Part shown: positions 33,712 through 46,590 of the stretch, one piece after another
Layout: each line of letters starts with the position of its first letter
Numbering within the stretch: position 1 is the first letter of the stretch
Assembly: GCA_022841245.1 (NCBI GenBank)
Contig: JALHRW010000004.1
Location: 1-60,017 of the forward strand
Direction of reading: 5' to 3'
DNA from: Planctomycetota bacterium
GTDB taxonomy: Bacteria > Planctomycetota > UBA11346
DNA length: 60,017 nt
The notes under the pieces: model-generated
Told to the model about the DNA's origin: nothing
The model's database searches: none
The model's input: the letters and a program-made list of their open reading frames with translations, nothing else
Program-made: the position numbers and the translations under genes

Positions 33712-35799
33712 ATGCCTCCACGCCATGCCCCAACCCATCCCCCGGTAACGGGCTACCGCGGCGGCAGTCTGGGTGCCGTGCCGGGGCCTGGCGGAACCAC
33801 CTTCCGGGTCTACTCCAAACATGCATCCCAGGTCGACCTGCTGCTGTTCGATCGCGTCGAAGACGTCGAACCGGCGCGGGTGATCTCCCTCGATCCGCAA
33901 CGCCATCGCATCTATCATTACTGGTCCGTGACGGTGCCCGACGTCGCTGCCGGCCAGATCTACGGCTTCCGTGCACATGGTCCCTGGGATCCGACGCGCG
34001 CACGCCGCTTCGATTCCAGCAAGGTCCTGCTCGATCCCTACGGACGCGCAGTCGCCGTGCCGTCAGCGTACGACCGCAGAGCGCTGCATCATGGAGTGGA
34101 CAATGCGGCGACCGCGATGAAGAGCGTGGTGGTCGACACCGCCGCCTACGACTGGGAGGGCGACACCCCGCTGCGCATCCCGTCGTCGCGCACGGTGATC
34201 TACGAGATGCACGTCGGCGCGTTCACCCGGCACCCGTCCTCCGGCGTGACTGCAGAGCGGCGTGGGACCTACGCTGGGCTGATCGAGAAGATCCCATACC
34301 TCCAGCAGCTCGGAGTTACCTCGGTCGAGCTGCTGCCAGTGTTCCATTTCGATACCCAGGATGCACCGGACGGCCGGAGCAACTTCTGGGGCTATGCCCC
34401 GGTGTCGTTCTTCGCCCCGCATCCCGGCTACAGCTCGACCCCAGATCCGCTGGGCGCAGTCGACGAGTTCCGCGACCTGGTCAAGGCCCTGCACCGGGCC
34501 GGCATCGAGGTCATCCTCGACGTGGTCTACAACCACACGGCTGAAGGCGGAGACAACGGACCGACGTTGTGCTTCCGGGGCTGGGCCGACAAAGCCTACT
34601 ACATGCACGAGCGGCCGGCTGGCCAGCCGCTGCGCTACGCCAACCACAGCGGCACCGGCAATACGCTGAACGCCAGCCATCCGGTGGTGCGCCGCCTGAT
34701 CCTTGACAGTCTGCGCTACTGGGTCCAGGAGATGCACGTCGACGGATTCCGCTTCGATCTCGCCTCGATCCTCAGTCGCGATGCCAATGGCGCCCCCCTG
34801 CGGGATCCCGCCGTCCTCTGGGACATCGAATCAGATCCGGTGCTGGCGGGCACCAAATTGATCGCCGAGGCGTGGGACGCAGGCGGCCTGTACCAGGTCG
34901 GCTCGTTCGTCGGCGACGCCTGGAAGGAATGGAACGGACGCTTCCGCGACGATGTGCGCGACTTCGTACGTGGCCGCCCAGGCATGACCGGCGCGCTGGC
35001 CAGCCGCCTGCTCGGCAGCCCGGACATCTATGCGCACAAGCGCCGTGAGGCCGAGCAGAGCATCAATTTCGTCACCTGCCACGACGGCTTCACGCTCAAC
35101 GACCTGGTGTCCTATGACGCCAAGCACAACCTCGCCAACGGCGAGGCCAACCGCGACGGCTGCGACGACAACCGCAGCTGGAACCACGGCTGCGAAGGGC
35201 CTTCTGACGATCCGCGGATCGAGGGCATGCGCGAACGCCAGGTCCGCAACCTGCTGGTCCTGACCATGATGTCGCTAGGCACGCCGATGATCCTCATGGG
35301 AGACGAGGTGCGGCGCAGCCAGGACGGCAACAACAACGCCTACTGTCAGGACAATCCGCTGGGCTGGTTCGACTGGTCCCTGGTCGAGCGCCACGCCGGC
35401 CTGCTGCGCTTCGCCAGGATGCTGATCAGCCAGCGCACTCGCCGCAGCACAGCCGCGGAGGAGCAGCGTCTCGATCTCAGCAGGCTCCTCACCCTGCATG
35501 GACTGACCTGGCATGGCGTGCAACTCGATCGGCCGGACTGGTCCCCGAGTTCGCATTGCCTTGCCCTGACCACCGCCTCGCTGGACGGCGGACGCCGGTT
35601 CCACTTCATGTTCAACGGCTGGTCCGAGGACCTGCCTTTCGAGCTGCCGACCGCACGTGGCGGTTGGCGGCGCTGGATCGACACCGCCCAGCCATCACCG
35701 AGCGACATCGTTCCGTTGGAACAGGCTGAGGATCAGCCGACAGGCTCCTGCCGGGTCACCAACCGCTCGATCGTGGTGCTGACCACCACCGCCACCTGA
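33712..35799 (+). CDS. glgX: Glycogen debranching enzyme GlgX (isoamylase type)
   Basis: The 695-residue protein has the usual length and order of GlgX. An N-terminal CBM48 domain (GGTTFRVYSKHASQVDLLLF) is followed by a GH13 barrel with VELLPVFHF, DVVYNHTAEG, the nucleophile segment DGFRFDLASIL, the general acid in LIAEAWDAGG, and VTCHDGFTLNDLVSYD. It hydrolyses alpha-1,6 branches of phosphorylase-trimmed glycogen in the cytoplasm. A polyphosphate kinase gene lies downstream, so storage-polymer functions cluster here. Confidence 0.93.
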   Translation: MPPRHAPTHPPVTGYRGGSLGAVPGPGGTTFRVYSKHASQVDLLLFDRVEDVEPARVISLDPQRHRIYHYWSVTVPDVAAGQIYGFRAHGPWDPTRARRFDSSKVLLDPYGRAVAVPSAYDRRALHHGVDNAATAMKSVVVDTAAYDWEGDTPLRIPSSRTVIYEMHVGAFTRHPSSGVTAERRGTYAGLIEKIPYLQQLGVTSVELLPVFHFDTQDAPDGRSNFWGYAPVSFFAPHPGYSSTPDPLGAVDEFRDLVKALHRAGIEVILDVVYNHTAEGGDNGPTLCFRGWADKAYYMHERPAGQPLRYANHSGTGNTLNASHPVVRRLILDSLRYWVQEMHVDGFRFDLASILSRDANGAPLRDPAVLWDIESDPVLAGTKLIAEAWDAGGLYQVGSFVGDAWKEWNGRFRDDVRDFVRGRPGMTGALASRLLGSPDIYAHKRREAEQSINFVTCHDGFTLNDLVSYDAKHNLANGEANRDGCDDNRSWNHGCEGPSDDPRIEGMRERQVRNLLVLTMMSLGTPMILMGDEVRRSQDGNNNAYCQDNPLGWFDWSLVERHAGLLRFARMLISQRTRRSTAAEEQRLDLSRLLTLHGLTWHGVQLDRPDWSPSSHCLALTTASLDGGRRFHFMFNGWSEDLPFELPTARGGWRRWIDTAQPSPSDIVPLEQAEDQPTGSCRVTNRSIVVLTTTAT

Positions 35800-35966
35800 C
35801 CAAGTGCCCGGCTCATCGGCCCGGGGTCCCCGAGGATGCGCACGAATGGTTTGCAGCGGTTTCGTTGCACAGACCGTTGTCGTTCACACCATTATTGCAC
35901 AACATCCCTAGCCGAGACGCTTCAAACTCGTCATCGCCCCTGCCCTCCACCACTCCGGACGATCCC

Positions 35967-36755
35967 ATGAACGAGAAAAAGACCGCGCGCAAGGCTTACG
36001 AGAAGCAGCTGCGCAAGTTGCAGATCGAGCTCTGCCACCTCCAGACCTGGGTGAGGCACAAAGGACTCCGTGTCATCATCATCTTCGAAGGCCGGGATGG
36101 AGCCGGCAAAGGGGGGACCATCCGCGCCCTGACCGAGCGGGTCAGTCCGCGCGTCTTCCGTACTGTCGCTCTGCCCGCGCCTTCGGACCGGGAGAAGTCG
36201 CAGATGTACATCCAGCGCTACATGGCGCACTTCCCTGCAGCTGGCGAAATCACCATCTTCGACCGCAGCTGGTACAACCGGGCCGGCGTCGAACGCGTGA
36301 TGGGATTCGCCAGCAGCGAGCAGGTCGAGCGATTCCTCGAGCTGTGCCCGCAGATCGAACGCACCATCGTCGAGAACGGCATCATCCTGCTGAAGTATTG
36401 GCTGGAAGTCAGTGACGAGGAGCAGCTGCGCCGCTTCGAGAAACGGGCCGAGGATCCCATGCGCCAGTGGAAGCTCAGTCCCATGGACCTGCCATCGCGC
36501 GAGCGCTGGTACGAGTACAGCAAGGCCCGCGATGCGATGCTGGAAGCGACCGACACCAAGCACGCTCCGTGGTACATCCTGCGCTCCGACGACAAGAAGA
36601 GCGCCCGCCTGAACTGCCTCGCCCACATCCTCGGCCGGATCCCCTACAAGCGGATCAAGGCGGATGCGATCAAGCTGCCCAAGCGGGACAAGAAGCACGC
36701 CTACGACGATCAGGCTCCATTGAAGAAGCGACGCTTCGTGCCTGAAGTGCACTGA
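35967..36755 (+). CDS. ppk2: Polyphosphate kinase 2 (PPK2)
   Basis: The protein has 262 residues. The Walker A motif is FEGRDGAGKGGTI and the Walker B region FDRSWYNRAGVERVMGF, with lid residues in EKRAEDPMRQWKLSPMD. These define PPK2, which transfers phosphate between polyphosphate and nucleoside mono- or diphosphates. The ATG at MNEKKTARK was chosen because upstream residues in this frame look non-coding. It lies 167 bp after glgX, with no other gene between. Confidence 0.92.
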   Translation: MNEKKTARKAYEKQLRKLQIELCHLQTWVRHKGLRVIIIFEGRDGAGKGGTIRALTERVSPRVFRTVALPAPSDREKSQMYIQRYMAHFPAAGEITIFDRSWYNRAGVERVMGFASSEQVERFLELCPQIERTIVENGIILLKYWLEVSDEEQLRRFEKRAEDPMRQWKLSPMDLPSRERWYEYSKARDAMLEATDTKHAPWYILRSDDKKSARLNCLAHILGRIPYKRIKADAIKLPKRDKKHAYDDQAPLKKRRFVPEVH

Positions 36756-36839
36756 GCTGCCGCTGGGCCGGCGGTTGACGGCGCTGCCTTGGCGTGCCGG
36801 AACGCCAGCACTCCCTCCCAGTCAATGAAGGCACTGCCC

Positions 36840-37481
36840 ATGACCCCTCCTCTCGCCCGCGCCCTCCTCCTCTGCAACGCCCTCGGCCTCGCCTGCGCTG
36901 GCGACGGTCCGGTCGTCGATGTGAAGCTCGGCTATCTCGCGGCCGAAACCCGGCACTATTCCACCGACACCTACGTCGGCCTGGTGCCCACGGCCGGCGG
37001 CGGGACGGCTGCTGTCGCCTTCCTCGGCTTCTTCCCGGACGGCGGCGTCTCGAACGGCAACGGCCTGCGCCTGTCCACCGCCCTATCCGGCCGGTCGCGC
37101 CTGACCTGGTACGCCGATGCGGCCGTGGAACTGCTGGCCGACGAACAAGGCGGGATCGACCATGGTCGCAAGGAGGTGCTGATCGGTGGCGGTCTGCAAT
37201 TCACCCTGATCGGTCGGCTTGCGCTCAAGGGCGGAGTCGAATTCGGCTATGCCGATCTCGACTTCGAGACCCGCGACCGGTTCGGCAACTACGTCGAGAT
37301 CGACGGCTCCGGGCAGTCCAAGGCGGTGAAGATCGGCATCGAACAGGGTTTCGACAAGCACGTCATCGGACTGAGCCTCCGTCAGGCGCTGCGCAGCGAA
37401 GAGATCGACAACCCCTATAACAGCGTGTCCTACGAGGATGAACGCCTGGAGGTGTACATCGAAGCCGGCTTCCGCATGTAA
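36840..37481 (+). CDS. Predicted outer-membrane beta-barrel protein
   Basis: The protein has 213 residues, with a signal peptide (MTPPLARALLLCNALGLACAG) and a mature part rich in alternating hydrophobic strands. It ends in LEVYIEAGFRM, an aromatic-containing C-terminal strand like a barrel beta-signal. GAAGG at proper spacing supports this ATG; another ATG lies 15 bp upstream. Similar lengths occur in small porin-like or TorF-type proteins, but no family is assigned. It probably belongs to the envelope. Confidence 0.6.
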   Translation: MTPPLARALLLCNALGLACAGDGPVVDVKLGYLAAETRHYSTDTYVGLVPTAGGGTAAVAFLGFFPDGGVSNGNGLRLSTALSGRSRLTWYADAAVELLADEQGGIDHGRKEVLIGGGLQFTLIGRLALKGGVEFGYADLDFETRDRFGNYVEIDGSGQSKAVKIGIEQGFDKHVIGLSLRQALRSEEIDNPYNSVSYEDERLEVYIEAGFRM

Positions 37482-37531
37482 GTCGACGAACTGGGTTTGA
37501 CCCTGCGGCCACATCCGCACATTGGCCCCCT

Positions 37532-40500
37532 ATGCTGCCAGACCTGAACTCGCTACTCGACCAGCCGCGCGCGCAATCACTGCTGGAGGGTTTCTGCGAT
37601 GTGGTCGGCATCGGCGCCGCCATTCTCGACCTGCACGGAGTGGTGTTCGCGAGCGCCCGCTGGCAGAAGACCTGCACCGGCTTCCACCGCACGCATCCGA
37701 CTACTCTGGCCGGCTGCATCGAGAGCGACACGGCGCTGTCCAACCAGCTCTCAGGCGGCAAGCCGTATGCCATCTATACGGGCAAGCAGGGCTTGGGCGA
37801 CGCTGCTTCGCGCCTGCATGTCGATGGACACCATGTCGGCAACGTCTTCGTCGGGCAATTCCTCACCGCCCCGCCCGACCTCGACGCCTTCGCCACTCAG
37901 GCAGGCGAATTCGGCTTCGACCGCGAGGAGTACCTGCAAGCGATCCGCGCCTTGCCGATCATCGAGGAGGCACGCCTGCCGGGCATCCTGCGCTTCCTCA
38001 CCGACCTGACCGGGGTGATCGCCGCCATAGCCACCGAGCGCTCGCGCAGCGGCCGGCACCAGTTCCGCGCCGTCATCGAGGCCGCACCAGACGCCTTCAT
38101 CATCGCCGGTGCCGATGGCCGCATCCGCCTGGCCAACGCGCAAGCCGAACGTCTCTTCGGTTGGACTCGCGACGAGCTGCTCGGCCAACCGGTCGAACTG
38201 CTGCTGCCCGAGCGCCTGCGCGGCGGCCACCATGCCCACCGCAAGGGATACCACGCCCACCCCACCGTCCGCAACATGGGCCAAGGACGCGAACTGCTCG
38301 CCCGCCGCAAGGACGGGAGCGAATTCCCGGTCGAGATCAGCCTCAGCCCGTTCACCGCCGAGGACGGCTCGGCGGTGGTATGCAGCGCAATCCGCGACAT
38401 CAGCGAACGCAAGCACCTGGAGCGCGAATTGGCCGCGCGCGAGGAGCAGTTGCGCCAGATCCTCGACTCGTCTTCGGAGGGCGTGTTCGGCGTCGATCAG
38501 CACGGTGTCGTCACCTTCGTCAATCCCGCATGCTGCCGCATGCTCGGCTATGCCCCCGCCCAGCTGATCGGGCAGCAGGTCCATGCGCTCATCCATCACC
38601 ATCACAGCGATGGCCGCGATTATCCGTTGGAGAGCTGCCCGATGTGGGCCGCCTACACCCGCGGCGAGACCCACCACATCGAGGATGAGTGTCTGTGGCG
38701 CGCCAACGGCAGCCAGCTGCCGGTCAGCTACGGAGCCACCCCGATCCGCAAGGACGGCGCCATCCTCGGGGCGGTCATCACCTTCACCGACACCACCGAC
38801 CGGCGCAAAGCGGAGCATGAGCTCAAGCAGGCCCACTTCCTCGCCGACACCGCGCTGGAGCTGACCCGCGCCGGCTACTGGCACGTGCCGCTGGATGGCT
38901 CCGGTTGGTTCAACAGCTCCGAGCGTGCCGCGGCCATCTTCGGCGACCCGCCGCGCCCGCCGGACTGGCGCTACCGGGTGATGGAGGAATGGGGTGCGGC
39001 AGTGGTCGCAGGCGATGCCGAGGCGGGTAAGCATACGTTCGCCAACTTCCAAGCGGCGATCGATGGAACCGTCCCGCGGTATGATTCGACCTATGCCTAC
39101 AAACGGCCGATCGATGGCCGGGTGGTGTGGATCCACGCCTTGGGCAATGTCGTGCGTGATGCCTCCGGCAAGGCGACCGACATGTATGGGGTGACCCAGG
39201 ACATCACCCCATTCAAGGAGCTGGAACTGCAGTTGCTCAAGGCCAAGGAGGCGGCCGAAGCTGCGACGCGGGCGAAGAGCGACTTCCTCGCCAACATGAG
39301 TCATGAGATCCGCACGCCGATGAACGCGATCATCGGCATGTCGCACCTCGCACTGCGCACCGAGCTGAACCCCAAGCAGCGGGACTACGTCAGCAAGATC
39401 GACCGGGCTGCACGCAACCTGCTCGACATCATCAACGAGATCCTCGACTTCTCGAAGATCGAGGCCGGCCGTCTGGAGATCGAAAGGGTCCCCTTCGAAC
39501 TGGAGGCCGTCCTCGACCAGCTCTCCACCCTGGTCTCGCAACGCGCCCAGGACAAAGGGCTGGAATTCGTGCTCAACGCCGATCCGGCGTTGCCGCAGTC
39601 GCTGGTCGGCGATCCGCTGCGGCTCGGTCAGATCCTGCTCAACCTGTGCGGCAACGCGGTCAAGTTCACCGAATCGGGCGAGATCGTCGTGTCGGTTACC
39701 GGTCAGCCATCGCCCGATGGCCACCTGCGTCTGGCCTGCAGCGTGCGCGACACCGGCATCGGCATGACTCCTGAGCAGCGCGGCAGGCTGTTTCAATCGT
39801 TCTCGCAGGCGGACAGCTCGACCACGCGCAAGTACGGCGGCACCGGCTTGGGCCTGACCATCAGCAAGCGCCTGGTCGAGATGATGGGCGGCACGATCGC
39901 GGTGGAGAGCACGTCTGGAAGCGGAAGCACGTTCAGTTTCACCGTCGAAGTCGAGGTCGGCGAACCCCGTGCCGCCCGCCACGCGGTCGATCTGGTCGGC
40001 CTACGTACCCTGGTGGTGGACGACAATGCCAGCGCCCGTCAGGTGATGAGCGGACTGCTCGAATCCCTGCGTCTGCGCGCCGACGCGGTGGCCAGCGGCC
40101 CGGCTGCGATCCAGGCCGTCGTCGATGCGGTGCAGACGGGCGATCCATACCGCCTGATCGTCATGGACTGGCGCATGCCGGGCATGGACGGCCTGGCCGC
40201 CAGCCGTGCCATCCTCGCCTCGGTCGATCCACCGCCCAAGATCATCCTCGCCACCGCATTCAGCAGCGACGGATTGATGGACGACGTGCATCAGGCTGGG
40301 ATAGAAACGTTCCTGACCAAGCCGGTCAGCCCGTCGACGCTGCTCGATGCAGCCATGCAGGCATTGGGGCATTCCGCCTCGGGCATTCGGCGACCGGTAG
40401 CCACCGCCGATCCGGCCGCCAACCATCCGCGCCTGCGCGGTGCCCGCGTCCTGCTGGTCGAGGACAACGAGATCAATCAGCAGGTCGCCAGCGAACTGCT

Positions 40501-41427
40501 CGAACAGGCCGGCCTGCTGGTGACCATCGCCAATCATGGTCAGGAGGCGGTCGAGCGCATGACGACCGAGTTCGACATCGTGCTGATGGACATCCAGATG
40601 CCGGTGATGGACGGCTACACTGCCGCACGCACCATCCTCGCCGATGCTCGTTTCGCTCGCGTGCCGATCCTCGCCATGACCGCGAACGCCATGGATGCCG
40701 ACCGTGAACTGGCCCTGGCCGCCGGCATGCGCGAGCATGTGGCCAAACCGATCGACCCGTCACGGCTGTTTGAGGCGCTCGACCGCTGGCTGCCCACCGG
40801 CGCTGGTGGCGGTGCTGGCCCGGTGCGGACCGCGCATGACGAACCTGCCGAGCTGCCGAGCGAGCTGCCGGGCATCGACCTCGCTGCCGGCCTGCGCCGC
40901 GTCGGTGGCAACCGTGCGGTGTATCGCCGTCTGCTGATCCAGTTCTGCAGCGCCCAGGCCGATGCCGTGGCCCGCATACGCAGAGCTCTCGCAGGCAATG
41001 ATCGTGAGTTGGCGGTGCGCGAGGCCCACACCGTCAAAGGCGTGGCAGCGAATCTCGGCATCACCAGCGTTCAACTTCCAGCAGCAGCGCTGGAGACCAG
41101 TTTGAAGGCCGGCTCGAACGGAGCATCTGAGCAGGCTGCCCTGGCCGCCGCATTTGAACCGGTCCTGGCCGGCCTGCGTACCCTCATGCCATCGGCCAGC
41201 CGCACAGCGATCGCCGATCCAGCCGCCGCGCTCGCTGGCCACCGGTCGGAGCTGGCACGGCTGCGCACCCTACTCGCCAGCGATGACACCGCCGCCAGCG
41301 AACTCGCCGAGCAGCTTGCCGCCGCCACCAGCCATCCGGTCCTGGCTGAGGTCCACCGCCTGGCCAGCGACTTCGACTTTGCCGCCGCACTCGCCAGGCT
41401 TCACACCATCGCCCCAGAAGGCACCCC

Positions 41428-41431
<4 letters not shown>
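37532..41431 (+). CDS. PocR-PAS hybrid histidine kinase with two receivers and HPt
   Basis: The protein has 1299 residues. A PocR sensory domain (about 8-165; [19 protein letters not shown], then [14 protein letters not shown]) is followed by three PAS domains (about 180-560). The HisKA H-box is [16 protein letters not shown] with H near 591, then HATPase motifs GNAVKFT and GTGLGLTIS. Receiver 1 ([19 protein letters not shown]) and receiver 2 ([21 protein letters not shown]) precede an HPt domain with [14 protein letters not shown] (H near 1165). It is a phosphorelay kinase; no membrane helix is evident, so it is likely cytoplasmic and senses a small ligand through PocR. It overlaps the next gene by an ATGA. 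Confidence 0.9.
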
Positions 41432-43599
<2,168 letters not shown>

Positions 43600-43607
43600 C
43601 TCGTCAC

Positions 43608-45137
43608 ATGATCGCCCGTCTACTCCTGCTGGCCCTGATCGCCACGACCCTGCTGGCGGTCGAGAGCGCCCCTCTGAACTGGGATCAGCATGCGATCACG
43701 GTGCTGCGCGTCCCGCTGGCCGAGCACAGCCCGACCGAACGCGTTCGCCGCGCAATCGACCGCTGCGAGGAACTGGCGAAAGGCGATGGACCGCTGCAGA
43801 TCGCCTCACGCGAGATCGCCGACGGCACCCTGCTTGAGATCGATGGCCAAGGAGTCCTGGTGCTGACCGATGGCGACGCGGACCGCCTGATCGGCGAGAG
43901 CCGGGCAGAGGCGGCCGCTGCCGCAGGCCGGCGTCTGCAGGCGGCACTGCTCGAGCGTCAGCAGGCCAGGAGCAGCCAGGGATTGTTCGACACCGTGTTC
44001 GTCGCGGTCGCTGCCAGCATCACGTGGCTCGTCACCTGCTGGCTGGTTCTGCGGGCCAGGCGCGTCCTGGTGCGACGACTGGCCCCGGTGGAGGGATCGC
44101 GCTCTCCGGCCACGGGTACGGTTGCCATGCGCATCGTGCGCACGCAACTGCTGCGCACGATGTCGGTCTGGGGCGTCAACCTGCTCGCTATCGGCACCTT
44201 GCTGACGATCACCTCGGTGTGCTCGACCATCGGCCTCAGTTCACTGCCCGCGACGCACCGCTGGGCGACGGAACTGATCCAGACGCTCAGCCAGATGCTG
44301 TGGGAACTGTTCATCGCGGTCTGCGCATCGCTGCCCGGTCTGCTCATGGCAATGGTGATCTTCTTCGCGGCCGGAGCCATCCACCTGATGCTGACGCGCT
44401 TCTTCCGCAGCGTCAAGGCCGGTCGGCTGCAGCTGTCGTGGATCGATGTCCACACTGTCCGGCCAACCAGCCTGTTGGCCACCGTCGTGCTGTGGGGTGC
44501 CGCAGTGGTCATGGCCTACCCCTACCTGCCAGGCAGTTCGAGCGACGCATTCAAGGGCATCAGCGTGCTGCTCGGCCTGATGATCTCGCTGGGCGCCTCC
44601 TCACAGGTCGGTCAGCTGGCGAGCGGGTTCATCCTCATCTACCTGCGCTCGCTGCGCCCCGGCGACTACGTCCGCGTCGGCAGCGCCGAAGGCACGGTCA
44701 AGGATATCGGACTGTTCACCCTCACCATGGTGACGCCGTTCAACGAAGTGGTGACCCTGCCCAACGTGGTGGTGCTCGGCAGCCAGGTGATCAATTACTC
44801 CCGGCCGGCCGGTGCGACCACCGCCCAGCTGCAGGCCGAGGTCACGATCGGCTACGACACCCCGTGGCGGAAGGTCCACGAGCTACTGCTCGCTTCGGTC
44901 GACGGCATCCCCGGCCTGCTCCAGGCCCCGCCCCCGGTGGTCCTGCAACGCGCACTGTCCGACTTCAACGTCCAGTACACCCTCTGCGTGCGCATCGCCG
45001 ACCCCACCGCTCGGGTTCCCGTGCTATCGCAACTGCACGCCGCGATCCTCGATCGCTTCAACGCGGCCGGGGTGCAGATCATGTCGCCGCACTACCTCGG
45101 TGACCCGGCCAAGCCGAAGCTGGCGCCCACGACCTAA
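43608..45137 (+). CDS. MscS-family mechanosensitive channel
   Basis: The protein has 509 residues. A signal peptide and periplasmic N-terminal domain (to ~125) precede several membrane helices. The pore-lining and beta-domain segment is LLGLMISLGASSQVGQLASGFILIYLRSLRPGDYVRVGSAEGTVKDIGLFTLTMVTPFNEVVTLPN, typical of MscS. It should release solutes upon hypo-osmotic stress. It starts 8 bp after the kinase fusion gene and may be co-transcribed with it. Confidence 0.88.
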   Translation: MIARLLLLALIATTLLAVESAPLNWDQHAITVLRVPLAEHSPTERVRRAIDRCEELAKGDGPLQIASREIADGTLLEIDGQGVLVLTDGDADRLIGESRAEAAAAAGRRLQAALLERQQARSSQGLFDTVFVAVAASITWLVTCWLVLRARRVLVRRLAPVEGSRSPATGTVAMRIVRTQLLRTMSVWGVNLLAIGTLLTITSVCSTIGLSSLPATHRWATELIQTLSQMLWELFIAVCASLPGLLMAMVIFFAAGAIHLMLTRFFRSVKAGRLQLSWIDVHTVRPTSLLATVVLWGAAVVMAYPYLPGSSSDAFKGISVLLGLMISLGASSQVGQLASGFILIYLRSLRPGDYVRVGSAEGTVKDIGLFTLTMVTPFNEVVTLPNVVVLGSQVINYSRPAGATTAQLQAEVTIGYDTPWRKVHELLLASVDGIPGLLQAPPPVVLQRALSDFNVQYTLCVRIADPTARVPVLSQLHAAILDRFNAAGVQIMSPHYLGDPAKPKLAPTT

Positions 45138-45262
45138 AAGGCGAAACCCTCCGTCAGGTGCAGGGCCCAAACTCGTCGCGGGGATCGACGGCCGCTTCGA
45201 GACGAACCGGGCCGACCGGCGTGCGATAGCGTAGGCCGGCGCCGGCATCAGAGTGCGACCCG
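45134..45262 (-). pseudogene. OMP85/TamA C-terminal relic
   Basis: Reading the minus strand gives DAGAGLRYRTPVGPVRLEAAVDP, then after a one-base shift LHLTEGFAF and a stop. This matches the last strands of OMP85/TamA-type barrels, which end in a phenylalanine. Only about 40 residues remain, the frame is broken, and the 3' end overlaps the mscS stop on the other strand. The upstream part is replaced by the repeat at 45246. Confidence 0.55.
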
Positions 45263-45297
45263 GTGACGATGGAAGATTCCGGACGTTCCACACCTAT
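45246..45297. repeat. Dispersed repeat R1, copy a (IS right-end-like)
   Basis: This copy shares GTGCGACCCGG and GGACGTTCCACACCTAT with the segment at 55359-55411, 84 bp downstream of the transposase stop. It also shares about 26 of 30 positions with 52401-52430. It looks like a solo right end of the insertion sequence at 54.1-55.4 kb. It cuts the OMP85 relic and precedes the CARDB lipoprotein gene. Confidence 0.55.
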
Positions 45298-45403
45298 TCT
45301 GCACATCGCCCTTGTCGTCGAGATCCAGATGCCGCGACTTCGCTGACATCCAGCGTCATCATCCGTTCACTTTGCGGTTAGTTTTTTCAGCACACTCTCG
45401 CCC

Positions 45404-46180
45404 ATGAAACTCACACGTGACGCACGTTCGCCAAAAAAATCACATATACTCGTAGGCTCAATGGCCTGCTTATGCGCGTGCTTCATTCAACTCGGATGCA
45501 GTACGGCGGAAGACGATTCATCCACGTCGACCACTGGGCCAGATCTGACCTTCACCTCGATAGCTTGGTCTCCCGGATCTCCGGTGGTGGGCAACGCCAC
45601 CGCAGTGACCGTTGTGGTGTATAACGCCGGCACCGACGCATCCACACTGACGACCTACAGCTATACCTTCCAGGGTGAGACCTACACAGGCAGCCTGCCG
45701 GTGATCGCCTCGGGTGGCAGCACGACCCTGTCATTCTCGGTACAGAGCAACGTATATGGGGCCAGCTCCCTGAATGTCGTCCTTGATCCGAGCGACTATG
45801 TGACGGAGACCGACGAAACCAACAACTCCCGGGCCCGGACCATCAGTTGGACACAAGACCCAGTCGGTGACCTCATCGTCCGCAACCTCGCCCCGGCGCG
45901 CATCGCCGCGGTCATGCAGCCCAAGGTCGACGGCGCCTGGATCCTCCACAGCCTCACCCGCAAACTGCCCATCCGGCACTTCGTCGTCTATTCCTCCATC
46001 GCCTCCCTCATCGGCAACCCCGGACAGACCGCCTACGTCGCCGCCAACGCCTTCCTCGAAACCCTGTGCGAGACCCGCCGACGCCTCGGGCTGCCCGGCA
46101 CCGCCATGTGCTGGGGGCCCATCGCCGACACCGGCGTCTTCGCCCGCGCCGTCGCCGCGGGTGGACACCAGCGCCTGTAG
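45404..46180 (+). CDS. Chimeric ORF: CARDB lipoprotein joined to a polyketide-synthase ketoreductase fragment
   Basis: The protein has 258 residues. The N-terminus has a signal and lipobox (FIQLGCS, C32). A CARDB domain follows (DLTFTSIAWSPGSPVVGNATAVTVVVYNAGT to DYVTETDETNNSRARTISW). At about residue 152 the sequence switches without frame loss to a type I PKS ketoreductase segment. The CARDB part is a cell-adhesion-like surface domain; the KR part is out of context, lacks its Rossmann start and is cut before the end of the domain. The fusion most likely arose by rearrangement. Whether it is expressed is unknown. Confidence 0.6.
   Translation: MKLTRDARSPKKSHILVGSMACLCACFIQLGCSTAEDDSSTSTTGPDLTFTSIAWSPGSPVVGNATAVTVVVYNAGTDASTLTTYSYTFQGETYTGSLPVIASGGSTTLSFSVQSNVYGASSLNVVLDPSDYVTETDETNNSRARTISWTQDPVGDLIVRNLAPARIAAVMQPKVDGAWILHSLTRKLPIRHFVVYSSIASLIGNPGQTAYVAANAFLETLCETRRRLGLPGTAMCWGPIADTGVFARAVAAGGHQRL
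45871..46180 (+). pseudogene. PKS ketoreductase (KR) fragment
   Basis: About 100 residues match the C-terminal half of modular PKS KR domains: RIAAVMQPKVDGAWILHSLTRKLPIRHFVVYSSIASLIGNPGQTAYVAANAFLETL, then RRLGLPGTAMCWGPIADTG. The catalytic Ser-Tyr region (YSSIAS, TAYVAAN) is present. The NADPH-binding start is absent, and no other PKS domain is nearby. Confidence 0.75.
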
Positions 46181-46211
46181 TACCGAGTCAGCCACGACCT
46201 GCTGCAACTCA

Positions 46212-46589
46212 CCAACGGTCCGGACCTGGCTGGGCCAGCTGATGGGAACCCCCAGCGACTACGCAGTGCAGAAGATCACCGATTACGGTCGCTCCCGTTG
46301 GTTCACACGTGACGAACGCAGCTGGCGGGTGGCCCAGATACCCAGAACCCTGGTCAACTTCCATACCCACAACCTCCTTGAAACGGGGCATGGGCCGGAG
46401 GTGGACGTGGTGTTCCTGCGCAATGTGCTGATCTATTTCGATGATGCATCGAAACTCCAGGCTGTGCGACATGTCGCCGGCCGCATGGCCAGGGGTGCCT
46501 GGCTGTTCCTCGGCGGCTCCGAGACCCTGCCGCCGGGGTTCGGCGATTTCCGCCCGATCCGTCCGCAGATCTTCCAGAAGGTAGCCTGA
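46212..46589 (+). pseudogene. CheR methyltransferase C-terminal fragment
   Basis: The stretch VDVVFLRNVLIYFDDASKLQAVRHVAGRM, then GAWLFLGGSETLPPG is the conserved C-terminal half of CheR-type MCP methyltransferases. The N-terminal half is missing and is replaced by the PKS fragment. The stop lies 1 bp before the following HPt gene, so this 3' end and the HPt gene are probably an original neighbour pair. Confidence 0.75.
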
Positions 46590-46590
46590 C

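Noticed and set aside
37751-39982. 743-codon open frame opposite the hybrid kinase
   Set aside because: The plus-strand gene has complete PocR, PAS and kinase motifs; the antisense translation has none.
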